A stretch of 64,000 nt of DNA from Euglena gracilis (taxonomy: Eukaryota > Euglenida > Euglenophyceae > Euglenales), in contig CP154956.1 of the NCBI GenBank assembly GCA_039621445.1, positions 39,768,553-39,832,552 of the forward strand, given 5' to 3'. This document shows positions 33,801-46,900 of this stretch, one piece after another. Each line of letters starts with the position of its first letter. Positions within the stretch are counted from its first letter, which is position 1. A program made the translations under genes and the position numbers. Under the pieces are notes generated by a model. The model ran no database searches. It saw only the letters and a list, made by a program, of their open reading frames with translations, and was not told where the DNA came from.

Positions 33801-36800
33801 CGTCCACGCCGGGGCGCTCCCAGCCGCCCGCCGGGCGCTCGTCGCGACGCTGAATGAGCTGACGCGCTGGCTGGTGCTCCTCGGCTACCCCGCTGCGGCC
33901 GGTCCGGGCCCCCCTTTCCGCCCTTCCACCATGGGAGGGGGGTGATGGTTCCCACCGTCCACGCCCCGTCAGTTGGAGGGGTTAAGGGGGTAGGTAGGGG
34001 CCGCGGGGGGGGGGGGGACGCGTCCATCCGGGGGACTCCCTGCCTTCCTCCGCAGGGAGGGTTCACGCAGAGGCGGTGAGCGTCTCCGAAGGTCTCCTCG
34101 GCGCAGGGCCCGATGCGGGTGTGCCCAACACCAGTGAGCTCTGCAATTGGCAAGTGCCTGCCTTGGCCTCCATCCACGGCTGATGTGTGTCCCCCAGCGC
34201 CACTGAAAGGCCTTTGACCATGTGCAACTGTAAATGGGCAACACCCGACTACAGGCTCACCCCCTCAATCGTGACTGCACAAGAGCCTGCCAACCCCTGA
34301 TTTAACAGCAGATTTAGCCCCCCCCCCCCTCAAATGAAATCCCTTTAGGGCAACCGTTGGCTAAAACCTTAGGGGTGGGGCACCAGGTTGCTCTTCGTGA
34401 AGCGGGTGGGGCTCAAATTCGGCAATTTGGTCCCGAGGGTTTCCACGTGGGCCTGTTGCTCCCTCACAGCCGCTGCCCAACTCTGCCACTGGACCCACGC
34501 CGCTGCTGGACCATCCCGGCACCCGGCACACGCATGCCCTGTGCCGGGGCTATTGCCCCCGTACGTCTGCACCCACAGGGCCACCGCCCTTCCCTCAGCC
34601 TGTGTTATCCAGGTTGGAAGCGACACACATTGGGTTCTGTTTCCAGCCTACCCCCCCCCCTCCGGTGCTGTGGGTGGGCTTGGGCAGGCTCCAGCCGGCC
34701 CCGCGCCAAAAGCGGCCTCAGCAGCGGTGTGGCGGGGACACGGCCATCACGGAGGCGTACCTCCGGTGCGAGGAACGGCGGCCGGCGGAGGCCAACACCG
34801 CCATCACCGCCGTGTTTGCGGAGCTGCACCTCGCGGCTCTCCGCCTGGACCCAGGCCAGGTTCCTTTGTCCCCCCTGCCATACCATGTTCTGCTGGTTTC
34901 GCTTCACACATGGGGGAGTGGTGGTTGATATTGATATACTGGACAAGCTGATGTATAATACCCCACATCGGCATATGGAATTGTTCTCGTAACTCATTTT
35001 ATATAATGCGAACGATTATTTTTTGTTTATGCGATGTTTATCTGTTATATGTGTGAGATGGCGTTGGGGATGCACATGAAGAAAACAGGGGCCACAGCCC
35101 GGCATCGGTCCTGAATGGGGCAAACTCCCACAGGCCTCAGACGCTGCCCACCGGCATGAGTTCGGCCGGCTGCGGGTGCGGTGCCACTACTACCTCAGCC
35201 TCATCCACTGCAAGACGGGGGCGTTCGACCGGTCCCTCCCCCTGGCGGAGGACTGCCTCTCCTGCGTGGGGCTGGTCGGGGCGGACCGCGAGGCCTTCAT
35301 CGATTACAGGTGCCTCCCAGTTGATGGCCAGGGTGTGGAGTACATTTTGAGGAAGCAATTTTGACCTGCCCGTTGGAAACACGTGGCTGCCCAAATGCTG
35401 CACATGCTGCGTTGTTCAATCTCTGTGGTGGTGGGGAACCCCTGGGGGTAAAACCAATCCATGTGCATTTGAATATAGAAAAAACAAACCCACTCATATG
35501 CTAATGAGACTTTGGCACATTGAATTGCATTACATTCGATTCAACTGCACTTCCACGTCAAATGCGCCTCTGATTGGAATTCAGACTGTGAAAGGGAGCC
35601 TTGGGACCAAGCCCTCATTTTCATAGACGGGTGCTTCTTCTGGCACACTTTCAGGCTGAACTGGTACAGTTATGTCAAAGGCCCAGCCCGTGCCATCCAT
35701 CTCATTTCTGCGTTGAGGGTTGGCAGCGCCGCAGGCGATGCGTTGCCCAAGAGCGGCGTGGACGCCGTCCCCGCCGTGGGCGGCCGATCCCCCCCCCCCC
35801 GCGTGCCGCAGCCCCTCCGGCTACGCGGAGCAGGCGGAGATGGTGGACGTCTTCTTCCAGGTCATTGCGCTGCACTGCCTCATGGGGTGCCCCGGTGTGC
35901 CTTGAGGCCAGACCGCCATTGTACGCCGGGTGGAGGACAGGCTTCTTTTTAAGAAGTTCGCACCCCCCTCTGGTGGGTGCTATGGGCAGGGAGGGGGGTT
36001 GGGCATTTTCGAGCCAGAAGACTTCAACAACCAGCCCTGGCACCTGATGTAAAATGTGCTGCTTCAAACCGGGGTTCCTCCAGTTATGGCTGACAGGAAA
36101 GCACGGGTGAGAGTGCAGACCCCCTACCCCACACCCACCCACCCACCGACAACAGCACAGAGCGAGGAAAAATTTCGTCTGCGCTGAAGGCAGCGAAAAT
36201 AAACTCTGGACCTAAAAAATGAGCAAAGAGGAACAAGGAAGGGAGGGGTCTGACCATGTGCACAGGAGTATTCAGCATTCCCGTTCAACCCTGCTTGAGT
36301 GCTGGGGGGGGATGGATGGGATTCCTGCCCGTAGCAGGCAAACCTCCCGGGGGGGGGGGGGTTGGACCCCGTGCCTACTGACCAAATCAATTTTCCCTTG
36401 AATTGGGGGGGGTATAGCACTACAACCCCAAAAACAAATGTGTTTTTCATTGTCCGTTTGTATGTGTGTGTGACGTGCATCTTTGTGTGTGTGTGTGTGT
36501 GTGTTGCGTGCCGTGCACTTGTGTGAGTCAGCCAATCAATCTGGCATTTTGGTGTCAAAATCAAAGGTAGTCATTTTGCCAGTCCATCTGTTCGGCTCCA
36601 TGTGCCCCCTCTGTGCCAGATAGCGGCTCCATGGCCCCCTCTGTGGCTCTGCTGTCGGCTACATCGCCAGCTGCGTCGGCCAGGGGGACTGGATCGTCTC
36701 CCGCCACCTTCTCGGCGCTTACGTATGTCCTCAACTGTATGTGTTGTATTGGAGGGTCGCAGCGATACATTTCCTGGGAACAGAAGGGGAGTGCTTGTGG

Positions 36801-39665
36801 AGAGCATTCTGTTTTGGTATTCTGTTTCAGTTCAGTTTTTTTTTTTTTGTGGGGTGTCTTTGTTTGTCGCAGGGTTCTCAACGGTCTATGGTAAGTGTGC
36901 TGTGCTATGCCGCACGCCGGGCAGTGCGATTTTTTTCTGGACCAGGGGCTGGCCCGGGCTCGGCTGCTGAAGTTGCAGCACGAGACCGAACCGGCCGTCG
37001 TGGCCCTGCACGGCGTCCTTCGCTGGCAGCCCTCGGTGGCGAGTGCCCCGGTGTCCGGCGCATCGCCCGACGAGCAGCCGAGCCCCACCTCACCCTCGCT
37101 GTGTGCACAGGTGGATGTCCGTTGGCACGCGCTCTGTGTTTGAGCGCACCCCCCTCCCCCCACATGTGTCCAGGTGGATTCATGAAGGCCTCTTGACAGC
37201 AAACCCCATTTGTTTTCCCGTTGGTGGAAGAGCTCCCCTGCCGCCGCAGGGCCGTGCTGATACCGCGTCCCTTCTCCAGCTGGGCTGCCCAGAGAATCGC
37301 CACCTCCACCTCCACCTCCGGTGTGAAAGTCCCAGTTGGGGTCCTCCTTCCGGAGACCTTTGTGTTTCTTCGAAGGGACCGGACAAGTGAAGTGACGATG
37401 GGGGAGACGCCAGCGGGCTCTTGTGCGCGCCAAAAAAAAATGGTCGAGGGCGACCGACCATTTTTGACCGTGCCCGACACCCCTGGGTGGCCGTGGTCTC
37501 TCAGGTGCTGCCTAGAGCTGGGCGACACGTTCTTCTCCGCCGGGGACGCCGCCGCCGCCGCCGACTGCTTCCGGTGTCCCGCCCTCCTCATCTGGCCTCC
37601 CGCCTCCCCTTCCCCCAGCCCCTGCCACCCCAGCCCCAGCCCGCTGCCAACGGAGGCAACGTTCGTGTTCGTCCCGCAGCGCTGCAGAGCGCTGCTGCGA
37701 CGCGCTCCGGCCTTGCCGGTTCCTGCAGTACGTCTCTGACATGGCCCATTACTACGCCAGGCCACCCTCTTTTGCGGAGGAGGTGGCCCCTTCCCACTGT
37801 CTTGTCCGGTGTAGCTGTCTTTTCCCTCCCTATGTGATTTGGTAGCCCGATACAAAAGGAGAACAGACAATTGCTATCTCCCTCTCCCCTCTTTGAAACC
37901 TTGCACCTCAAAGTGTGTGCAAAGTCACTACAGAGAGCTTTTAACAATGCCGAAGCAACGCTATCTCGTGTGTGTGTATATATATGTATGGTATATATAT
38001 ATATATAGGTATATACCATATACAGGTGTATATAGATGATATATGTAGATAGATACATCTAATAAATAGATATTACATGCATACATATATGTATAGAATA
38101 TATCTAATACATGTTATTATTTTTTATTTGCATACATATATTATAAATTTTATATATATTTTATGGATGCATATACACACATATGTATTGTGTATCATAT
38201 ATATGTTATTGTTGTTGTTGTTCATCATCATCATCATCATCATCATCTTCTTCTTCTTCTGGCAGCTTCCTTCTGCTTGGCCCTCTCCCCCCTGTTGGGG
38301 CCAAGTACAAGGCACAGTGGGGGGGGGGGGGTCGTATGCGGTGCCCCAAGTCTGACTTCGGGGGGAAGTTGTGGTTAGTTGGGGATAGGGTTAGGGTTTC
38401 TGGCGGGGAGGTGCACCGTGTGGGGGCTTTGGTCGTCGTTGGGGGCGTGGGTGAAGGAGCCATCGCCCTCCATTTCCATCAGGAACCATCCACCGTCCCC
38501 TTCCTGCAGCGGCTGCCGGACGCCGCCGTGGACTCCTTCATGGACGACCTCGAGGGCGGGGAATTCCCGGAGGGCCGCACCGCACGCATGTTCCTCGGCT
38601 GCGCGCTGCTGAGGCTGCCAGCTCAGGTATCGCAGAGACTGCAATACGGCTACGGCACAGATACGGCACGTCCCCACCCACAACTGCATCGTGGCTGTCC
38701 TTCATTTTTTTTACCCTTCCTGAAAATTGGGAGCTTCTGGATGTCAAGGTGACCCCCCCCCCAAGTTAAGCACAGATATGTTTCCGCCAGCAGTGAGGGG
38801 GTTGGCTGCTCCATTGGACCTCACGTGCCTGCTTTTTTGTTTGTTTGTTTTTGATTATCCTTGGTTTACTTTTGAACCTGGGGTCGCAGCGTCTGGCATA
38901 AGGAGGAGGAAGAGTGCGACGCTGGAGCGATCGGTGGAGCGATAAAGATGACACAGTTCAGAAACAACCCTCGAACCGTCATATTCACTGGCCCTCTGTC
39001 CCTGCCTCTCTGTGAACACATCCCGGACTTGGGCGGGGGGCAACATCTCCATTTTCCTCCTGCAAATGCTTCCAAACATGGATTTCAATCGCATATGACT
39101 GACCCTTGACCTACGATGACGCAAAGCATTTTTTTTTGCAGGACGCAAACAGTCCACCGGTGTCGGCTGCGGCTCTCACAGGAGGCGGAGGGGCTGCGCC
39201 TGCTGAAGGAGACGGTGCCCCTACTGGAGGACGCCTCGCTGTCGAAATCCATCGGCTACTACCACCTCGGTTGTTGCCCTCGTGATGCGTTGGGTCTGAA
39301 TCAGAGGTTCACGTGACACCGGTGTGACCCCACCGGTGTTTTTCGAGAGTGCCTGGGTGGGCGGGGGCCGCTGGACCCCTCGGAGGGGGGTGCACCATGG
39401 GTCAGGGTTTTACCCAGCCATGGGCCGGAAAACATTTTCTGCATTTTTGGCCGATTTTTGATTGATTTTTGGGTGAGTGGGTGGGTGGTTGACCGGGGAT
39501 GGGGGCTTGTGGGTGGGTGGATTTTCAAAATAGTGGTTGGGTGGGTTTGGGCCCGGGAAAAAGTTCCCCTGGGGGTTCAGTAAGGGAATCTATGGTCCGA
39601 ATGCCTGGGCTGAGGCTGAGTCGCGGACACCACTCGACCACCTTCATTTTGTGTGAGTGTGATTG

Positions 39666-39718
<53 letters not shown>

Positions 39719-40692
39719 GCAAGTTTAAATCCGCGGCTTGCAGGCATCTCGTCGGTCCAGACGCAGTGGATGTTCGACGCCTGGATGTGTTTATTAGAGG
39801 AATCCAAGTTGGACAGCACAGTGCCTCCAGTCCGACAGTCCTCTGAAACAGGCATGGCCCTTTTGTGCATGGAATTCACCGAACCACCACAAGATACAAA
39901 AGCTGTGGTCACAAAAAAACATGAAACAGTTCCTGATGCCACCAATTCAGTCGGAGGTGCGAGGTCGGAGATTGGCGAGCAGGACACAATTTTCTATCGG
40001 GCTTCTTTTTTGGAAGGTCGCTACCTCGGGTGTGGGCGTCAAAAATACAGGCAGGCAGGACAATCATTTTCCACCGGGGGGGGGGGGGGGGGGATTAGGT
40101 GGTATGCGTTTTTTTTTTAGTTCCTTCGCAAAACTTGAAAAGAGCAAAGAGCAAAGAAAGAAAGAAAGAAAGAAAGAAGAAAAGAGCAAAGAGCAGAATT
40201 TGCCCTTTTCAAGAAGGGAAATTGGTTTGAGTTGGCCCAAGCTGGGACCTAGAACCGACCCCAGGGGGTTCGTGCCTGCTATGGGCAGGCACTCCAGAGC
40301 AAAATGCAGCCCCTATGGGATGTTAAAAGGGCCTGTCCCTCTAACCTCCGAGGGTCAGACGCCTGGCGCCAGCATCTGGTCCGTTTGCATCCCTGTCGTT
40401 CGTTCTCTTCAGCCTTGGCGGAGGCCTTTCGGCATCAACGACGGTTGCTACCCAGGGTGGGACGGTGAAGCCCCCCCCACCCGGCACTCACGTTGGGTGG
40501 GATGGGGCGTGACTTTCTTTGCTGTTCCACAACTCAGGGGGACCGGACCCACTGTAGCCGTCCCTCCGCTGCCCCTCGCCCGTGCCCCAGACGAGGCGGC
40601 TGTGTCTGGCGCTGGGGGCACTGTGTGGCCGGCGAGACTCTGCCCAGGCGGCGTATTACCTCAACATGGCCCTTGGCACCTCCCGAGGCCCA
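30898..40692 (+). CDS. ESP1: Separase N-terminal helical-repeat exons
   Basis: Exons read from splice sites and phase: 30898-31134, 31576-31693, 31781-31914, 32112-32291, 32824-32918, 33220-33362, about 33593-33621 or longer, 33732-33901, micro-exon 34056-34075, 34470-34560, about 34688-34859, 35134-35309, 35655-35718, 35735-35757, 35812-35894, 36620-36722, about 36946-37110, 37505-37573, 37680-37808, 38483-38626, 39182-39269, 39744-40016, 40413-40456 and 40591-40692. Phases agree across most joins (for example 32918/33220, 35309/35655, 37573/37680, 39269/39744/40413/40591). The joins near 33.4-33.7, 34.5-34.7, 36.7-37.5 and 37.8-38.5 kb are uncertain. The peptides are helix-rich, with TPR-like spacing (SKSIGYYHLG, AQAAYYLNMALG), as expected of the separase solenoid that binds securin. 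Sequence conservation alone would not identify these exons; their assignment rests on phase continuity with the catalytic part. Confidence 0.75.
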
Positions 40693-43600
40693 GTTGTGGG
40701 GGTTGCCCCATCTAATGACTCACCCCATCGCATTTACCGCACAATGCACACAAACAAAGAACACACACACAGACACAACACAACCTCTATGCACACTACG
40801 TACGTGCGCACACACACGCACACACACACACACAACATGCACAACCAGCGCACACACGCACACACAAACACGCACGCACGCACACACATACACCACACAC
40901 ACGCGCACGCATGTGTGTGCGTGCACACGCGCGCGCGCACACACACAACGGGGCCCCGCGTCACGCTGCGCCACCAGATGGAAGCCGCCGCACTGGAGAC
41001 ACTGAAGCGCCGCTGCCTCGCCCCTGCAAGCGCAGCTGCGACCGGGCCTCTCTGGCCTATGGAGCCGCCAACTTCTAGGATGCCTACAGTTGCTTTTGCT
41101 ACCCACAAGGGAACTTATTCCTGCCAAATGTCCCGGACCATTGCCAAGGTTTTCGCCAATTTCTCAGTGTAAAGTTTGTTGGGGAGAGGGAGTGTGGGCA
41201 CTGTGGTGTGCCTGCGGTGGGGAGGCAGGGACCCGTGGTCAGCAACGCAGGAGTTTGTGGAGCATATCCTGCGAGTGTGCCACACAACTCCCACCATCCG
41301 TAGCAGAACTCTTGCTCTTAGCGGTTTTATAAGCTTGGATTTTCAAGAATCGATTTGATTTTTCTGTTTTTGTGCGATACCTCGTGGGGTGTTATCCAAA
41401 TTGATGAATTTAATCCTTCAAATTTGGACTGATTAATGATTTGCTCTTTCTTTCTCAGGTTTTTTACAGGTTTTTTTTGTTTCATTTGTGGTGGCAGTGC
41501 AATGGTGAAAGTGCAATATCAATAGTAGTGCAATGAACGTTTTGTTATTGTTGAATTTGTTATTGTTGAGCTTCGTGATCCTTCCCTTTTATGCTGGAGT
41601 TGTAGCAGTTTGTTTCGTTTTTGAAAAAAAACACACGGAGAAGCATTTGAGACACCAGCTGCTCATCCCTGGCCACAGCCGCACACTCCGCTCGACGATG
41701 CCAGTGCAGATGCAGACCACTTCTTGTCGCACCTCACCCAACAGCTTCCAGACTCCCTGGCTGTGTGCACGTTGTGCCTGTCAGGTATGTCTGTATGTGT
41801 GTCTCTGTGTGCATGCACATGTGCGTTGTGTGTACGTGTAAACCCTATCCCAAATAACCCGGCAGGCAGCAAGACAAAATAGATGGTTCCACCGACCTGC
41901 TGCCCCCTTTTTCGCAAAGGTTCTCTGGCGCTGCAGATAGAGCATGAATAACCTGGCAGGAAAGAAGGTAAACAGACCGTTACATTGACCACGTTATTTG
42001 GGAGGCATATGCGTGCGTTTTGTGTGTGTGTGCGTGTGCATGTGCGTGTGCGTGTGTGCGCGCGCGAGTATGTGTGTATGGATGGGTGGATGGGTGTGCG
42101 TATATGTGTCCTGTATGTGTGATGTGCCTCTCATCAGTCCCCAATCCAGCAGTGTTATGTCTGGTTTACCCAAGTCCACCTTTTGGCCTGCTGGGCTGCA
42201 CCCGCCTCTGCTCAGTCCACTTCAGCCCTGCTGGACTGTACCCCCCCCCCCCCAGACGACCGCCGGTGGCTGTACGCCGTGCGACTGGAGTACAACGCCC
42301 CGAGGGTGGTGCTGGCATTGTCACTGGTGTCCGGCGAGGGCGACGGAAACCTGCTGCTGGACGCTGCGGACCGCCTTGCCACCCTCCTCCAGGCCAACCG
42401 GTGCCGCCCCCCTTCCCCTCCATTGGCCCATCCAACGAGATACGAGTACAGCTGGCTGGCAAACTGACAGGTTCAAGCCACGGATTCCTTAAAGGTTGGC
42501 GACATGAGGTAGATCCATGGGTGGGTGGCTCCGGCCCGACCCCCCCCCCCCCAGGGATGGGGATTGGGCAAGGACGTTACTTCCCTTGGGGGGAGGGTGG
42601 AGCGGTTTGCTTTATCCTCACCGTAACACGCCGAATTTTTGAACTCCACAATCACTTGCCACGAATGTTGCCCCAAGCAGGCTGCCCCTATCCCAGTGCG
42701 CGCTGGGAGCGACCCTCCTCAGGTCTCCAGGCAGAGATTTTTGAAGTGTCGTGACCTGGGTGGGGAGTGGGGTGGGTGGGTTGGTGGGTGGGTGGGTGGG
42801 TGGGCGGGTCTGGGTCGAGCCCCCCCCCCCCCCCGGGGGGGGTCTGGCCGAGTGGATACCCCGGGGTTTGCTTCTATTTTCGGCGCGAAGTGCCGAATGT
42901 TTTTTGACCGCAGAATTGACCCCCCAAAGTGGGTCCCTCGAACCTCCCCCGCCCCCCCCTCCAGAGGGTGGGTGGGTGGGTCCGGACCCGCAGGTCCTAA
43001 AAAGCCGTTGTCCCCAGGTCACACAAACACCTCTGAGTTGAGGCCCCCTCCCTCTACCGTGGTGCAGGGTGGTCTGCAAGACGGAGGCCCGCAGCAAGGC
43101 CGACATCAAGGCCTGGCACGAGGCGCGGTGTGCGGTGCTGCCCGCCCCGCATTCATGCGCAACGCTGGCAGGCATCAGGGCCGCCTGTCCCTCCCACGGG
43201 CAGGTTCGGGATACTGATCAAGACAAGGCCTGGCTCACGGCCTCGCGAAAACGCGGCAAAACGCCATTTGCCGCATTTGAGAGGAGCGGGGGGGGGGGAA
43301 TGGGCGGGGGTGGTCCGGGACCCTTGCTCCCTTCCGCCAGGGTGGGGCTGGACCGGCAGCTGGGGGAGCTGCTGGCGGACCTGCAGCGGCGGCTGCTCGG
43401 CTGCTGGCGGGGTCTGCTCCTCGGCGCCGCCCTGGAACCCCGCCGGCGCGCCGCCTTCGAGCGGGTTGCGGCGGCCGGCGCGGAGGTGCCTGCCCTGGCC
43501 GAGCCACGCAGTGCCACCCGGCACGGCGCGGGGGTGTTTCTTATGGGCCGGTACTGTGCCACGCGGCGTTGCATCACGTCCACCTTCGACACGAACCATG

Positions 43601-43870
43601 TCTGCTCCACTGAGACAAGAAATCAGCCCGTAGCCCGCGCAGGACGTCCGTATCTTTCTTCGCCTTCCTCGCAGCTGCTGCGGGCCGTCCTGCGCCGGGC
43701 GGGGCACGCCGCCCAGCAGGTGGATGCAGCGCTGGTGCGGACGCTGCTGCTGGGGTATTGGCCCACGGGGCCGGTGGAAGGCAAGGAAGGCCAGGCGGTG
43801 GTGTCCGGCCTGGCAGCCCTACTTGGCTGGGAGGCTCCGTTCTCTGCTGGTGTGTATGTTGTGTGGGTGT

Positions 43871-43917
<47 letters not shown>

Positions 43918-46900
43918 CGTGCGTGCACAGGCACGTGCTCATGCATGTACGTGTGTATGCAGTGAGGTGGTCTGTAGTGGCTTGTGGTGTGCAGGGTGTG
44001 ATTTTGGTGGTGGTTTTCATTTGCTTCGTATTTTTTTTGCCTCTCACAACCCCTCTTTCCAGGACAGTTGGATGAGTTATTGGCTGTGTACGACGCTCTG
44101 CAGAGCTTGCACAGAGGGAACACCAAATCAAAACAGCCAGGAACCATTCCCCAGAATGACCAAGAGCCTTATGGAATATGTCCAACAGGTGGGAAGAAAC
44201 AATCTCATATATCTGATTGCATCCATCCATCCATCAGCTTGTTGTGTGTGGGTGTGTGTGCGTGGGTGGGTGGGTGGGAGGGAGGGAGGGAGGGAGGGAG
44301 GGAGGGTGGGTGGGTCGATGTGTGTGTGGGTGGGTCGGCGGGTGGGTGGTGGGTGGGTGGGTGGGTGGTGTTTCTCAACGTCGGCACCTGTTGAAGCTGG
44401 ACCTGGGCGGCTGGCCAGAGGGTGGTGTGCCCCCTGGGGACGTGCACCTCTGCCACAGAGGAGGGGGACTGGACCCCCGACGCCTCTCGCCAGCACTGCG
44501 TCCTCATCCTGGACGGGCCCTGCCACCCGCTGCCGTGGGAGTCCCTGCCCGCCCTCGCCGGCCAGTCCATCAGCCGCGTCCCACCCAGGCCTTTATGGGC
44601 CTGCCGAGGGGTTACACCAGCCCGCCACCTTATTGTGGGAAGGGGTGGCTGAAACAAGGTCAAAATTTCCATTTAAATTTTCTCCATTTCGTGCTTCTTT
44701 TAACGTCGCTGGCAACGTAGGCGGGTTGTCCTGGGAGGTTTCCTCGGTCTCGGCTGGGACCACAGCCGCCCGTAGTTACCCAACCTGGTAATTTTATGGC
44801 CAAGTCGCGGTCGGCCGTGGCAGACCCCATTTCCAACCAACAGGTGATGACATCTGTGGTGGGCCGCGATGGAGTCCCCCCTATGTGTGGATTCACCCTT
44901 GCTGGTCTGCGTTTTGAGGTAGCTGGTGCTCAGTAGGGGTCAAGCTATCACGCAAAGCAAGTCCACTGCAGGGGACCTCATTGGTGGCATTACTATCCGG
45001 CCTCGCCGGGTCGCAACCGCCACATTACATCGAAAGGATTTTTTTGGGCTCTTCATTGCGGCCTGTGTCGGTGCGGCGAGCCACAGCAGGCACGGCCAAA
45101 CCACCCTCCCTTCCGGCCACATACCACCCACGGCGCAACGTGGCGTAGACCCGCACGCTCTGGGCCGACTTGCAGCGTCTATCACAGTCTGCCCACCCCT
45201 CCTAATATCCAACGATGCCGCCGCCCATCAAGGCCTGGGGCCGTCCCTGTACTACCTCGGCCTGCAGGTGTCCCTCCCTTCGTTTTGTCGGCTTCTGTTT
45301 CCCCGACCCAAAGCCCAACCCCCCAGAGCCCCCGCTGGGTTCCTGTGGTCCACGGCCACCCCCTGTGGGCAGGACCCCGGCATTGCCACATCGATGCGCG
45401 CGGCATTGGCAGCGGTCAAGGCCCAAGGGGCACAGGATGGCAGGTTGGTCGGAGCCGGAGGCACGGGAAGCGGGAACCGGAAGCACAGGGCCCGAGGGGC
45501 ATCGTTCTCTGACCGAACATGGGCACCACACTGTCCTCCCCCCTGGCCCACAGCTGGCAAAGTACGAGCGCGGGGCTCCGCCGTCTCTGCTGCGGGACGG
45601 GGTGGACGCCGACCGCGTCTTCTTCATGCTGGACCCGGAGAACGACCTCCACGGGACCAAGGTGTGCCCCCGCCAAACAAAAGGATCGAAGAAGGGAGTG
45701 CCTTGCTGATGAGGTAGAGCAAATACCTGGCCCACCTCCTCCCAACTGCCAGACCGCCCTGTGCGGAACCCCCTTGCCAACAGGTCGGACCCCGGCAATG
45801 ACCCATTCGATGCAGTGGTGCCTTCAGCCAAATGACCTCCAAGCCCAAATGAGCCGCAAGCCAGCCAACCTCCTTTTTTTCTTCATGAATGCCAGCGATA
45901 CAACAACCTCAGCAAGCTTCGGTCGAAGCTGCAAACAGACATCCAGAGGATGGATACTCTCTTCAGGTTTGGGCCCGGCCTCACCAAGGGAGAGGGGGCA
46001 CATGTTGTGGACCTTCATTGGAGTTTGGTGCCACACCTTGTTGTCCCCCCCTGCAGGAACGGTTCGGGGCCTACTTTGCGGCGAAGCCCGCGTGGCAGGG
46101 GCTGGTCGGCACCGCCCCCACCCCGGTGCAGTTCCAGGCGGCGATGGCGGACTACGACTGCCTGCTGTACCTCGGCCACGGCAGCGGCGACCGCTACCTC
46201 AGCCGCTGGCAGGCTGTGGCACTGGCATGGGGCCATTTGCTTCAGCGCTACTGATAGCTGGTGGGTGGTTTTGGGAGGGGCTTCCCACCTGGAAAGGGGG
46301 TCTCCTGAAGGGGGATGGCCACGGTCTGGCTGTGCTGCAGTGCGAACAGCACCCCGCTGCGGGGTCGTGATGCTGATCGGCTGCAGCTCTGGTGTGTGCT
46401 GGCACGCGCAGCGATGCAAGGCGCGACTCTTTGTCCGTTTTCCTTTTCTGCCCCGGACTGCGAGACGGACACATGGAACCCTGCTATCGTTTGGGGCGGT
46501 TGAGTGACACTGTTCCCGCCCCGAATCCGGGTCGGAGACAGCCCACCTCGTCTGGGGCAGGCCGGCTCAGTGCTGTGGCGGACCTGGACCCCCACGGAGC
46601 ACCGCTAAACTACCTCTTGGCCGGCAGCCCGTGCCCAGGGTGTGGCCCAGCGGACAGCGTGCACTGTGTTGCCCCCCCCCCCCCCGGCCACCGGTGCTTG
46701 TTGGTCTGGTCTGGTTTGCCGGGGGGGTCGCTGTGCCCAACGCTGCCTCCGTGTTGTCTCCAACCTGTGGGACGTCACTGACAAGGAGATCGACAAGGTA
46801 TCCCAGGCGCTGCTCAGGTGTCCCCCTTTGTGGATAGGGATGGGGGGAGGGCTGGCTTGCTCTTGGCCCGACCCCTGGCCTCACCCTCGGTCGCCGATTC

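Noticed and set aside
36905-37870. Long minus-strand frame opposite separase exons
   Set aside because: High GC keeps the antisense frame open; the plus strand has matching splice phases and separase context.
45896-45966. Candidate extra separase exon (NNLSKLRSKLQTDIQRM)
   Set aside because: Its end phase does not match the next exon, and direct splicing 45661 to 46057 gives the family spacing without it.
46631-46739. GTGCCCA direct repeat as intron borders
   Set aside because: Excision between these copies keeps the wrong frame and does not yield NLWDVTD; the CAG/CTG borders 46633-46750 do.
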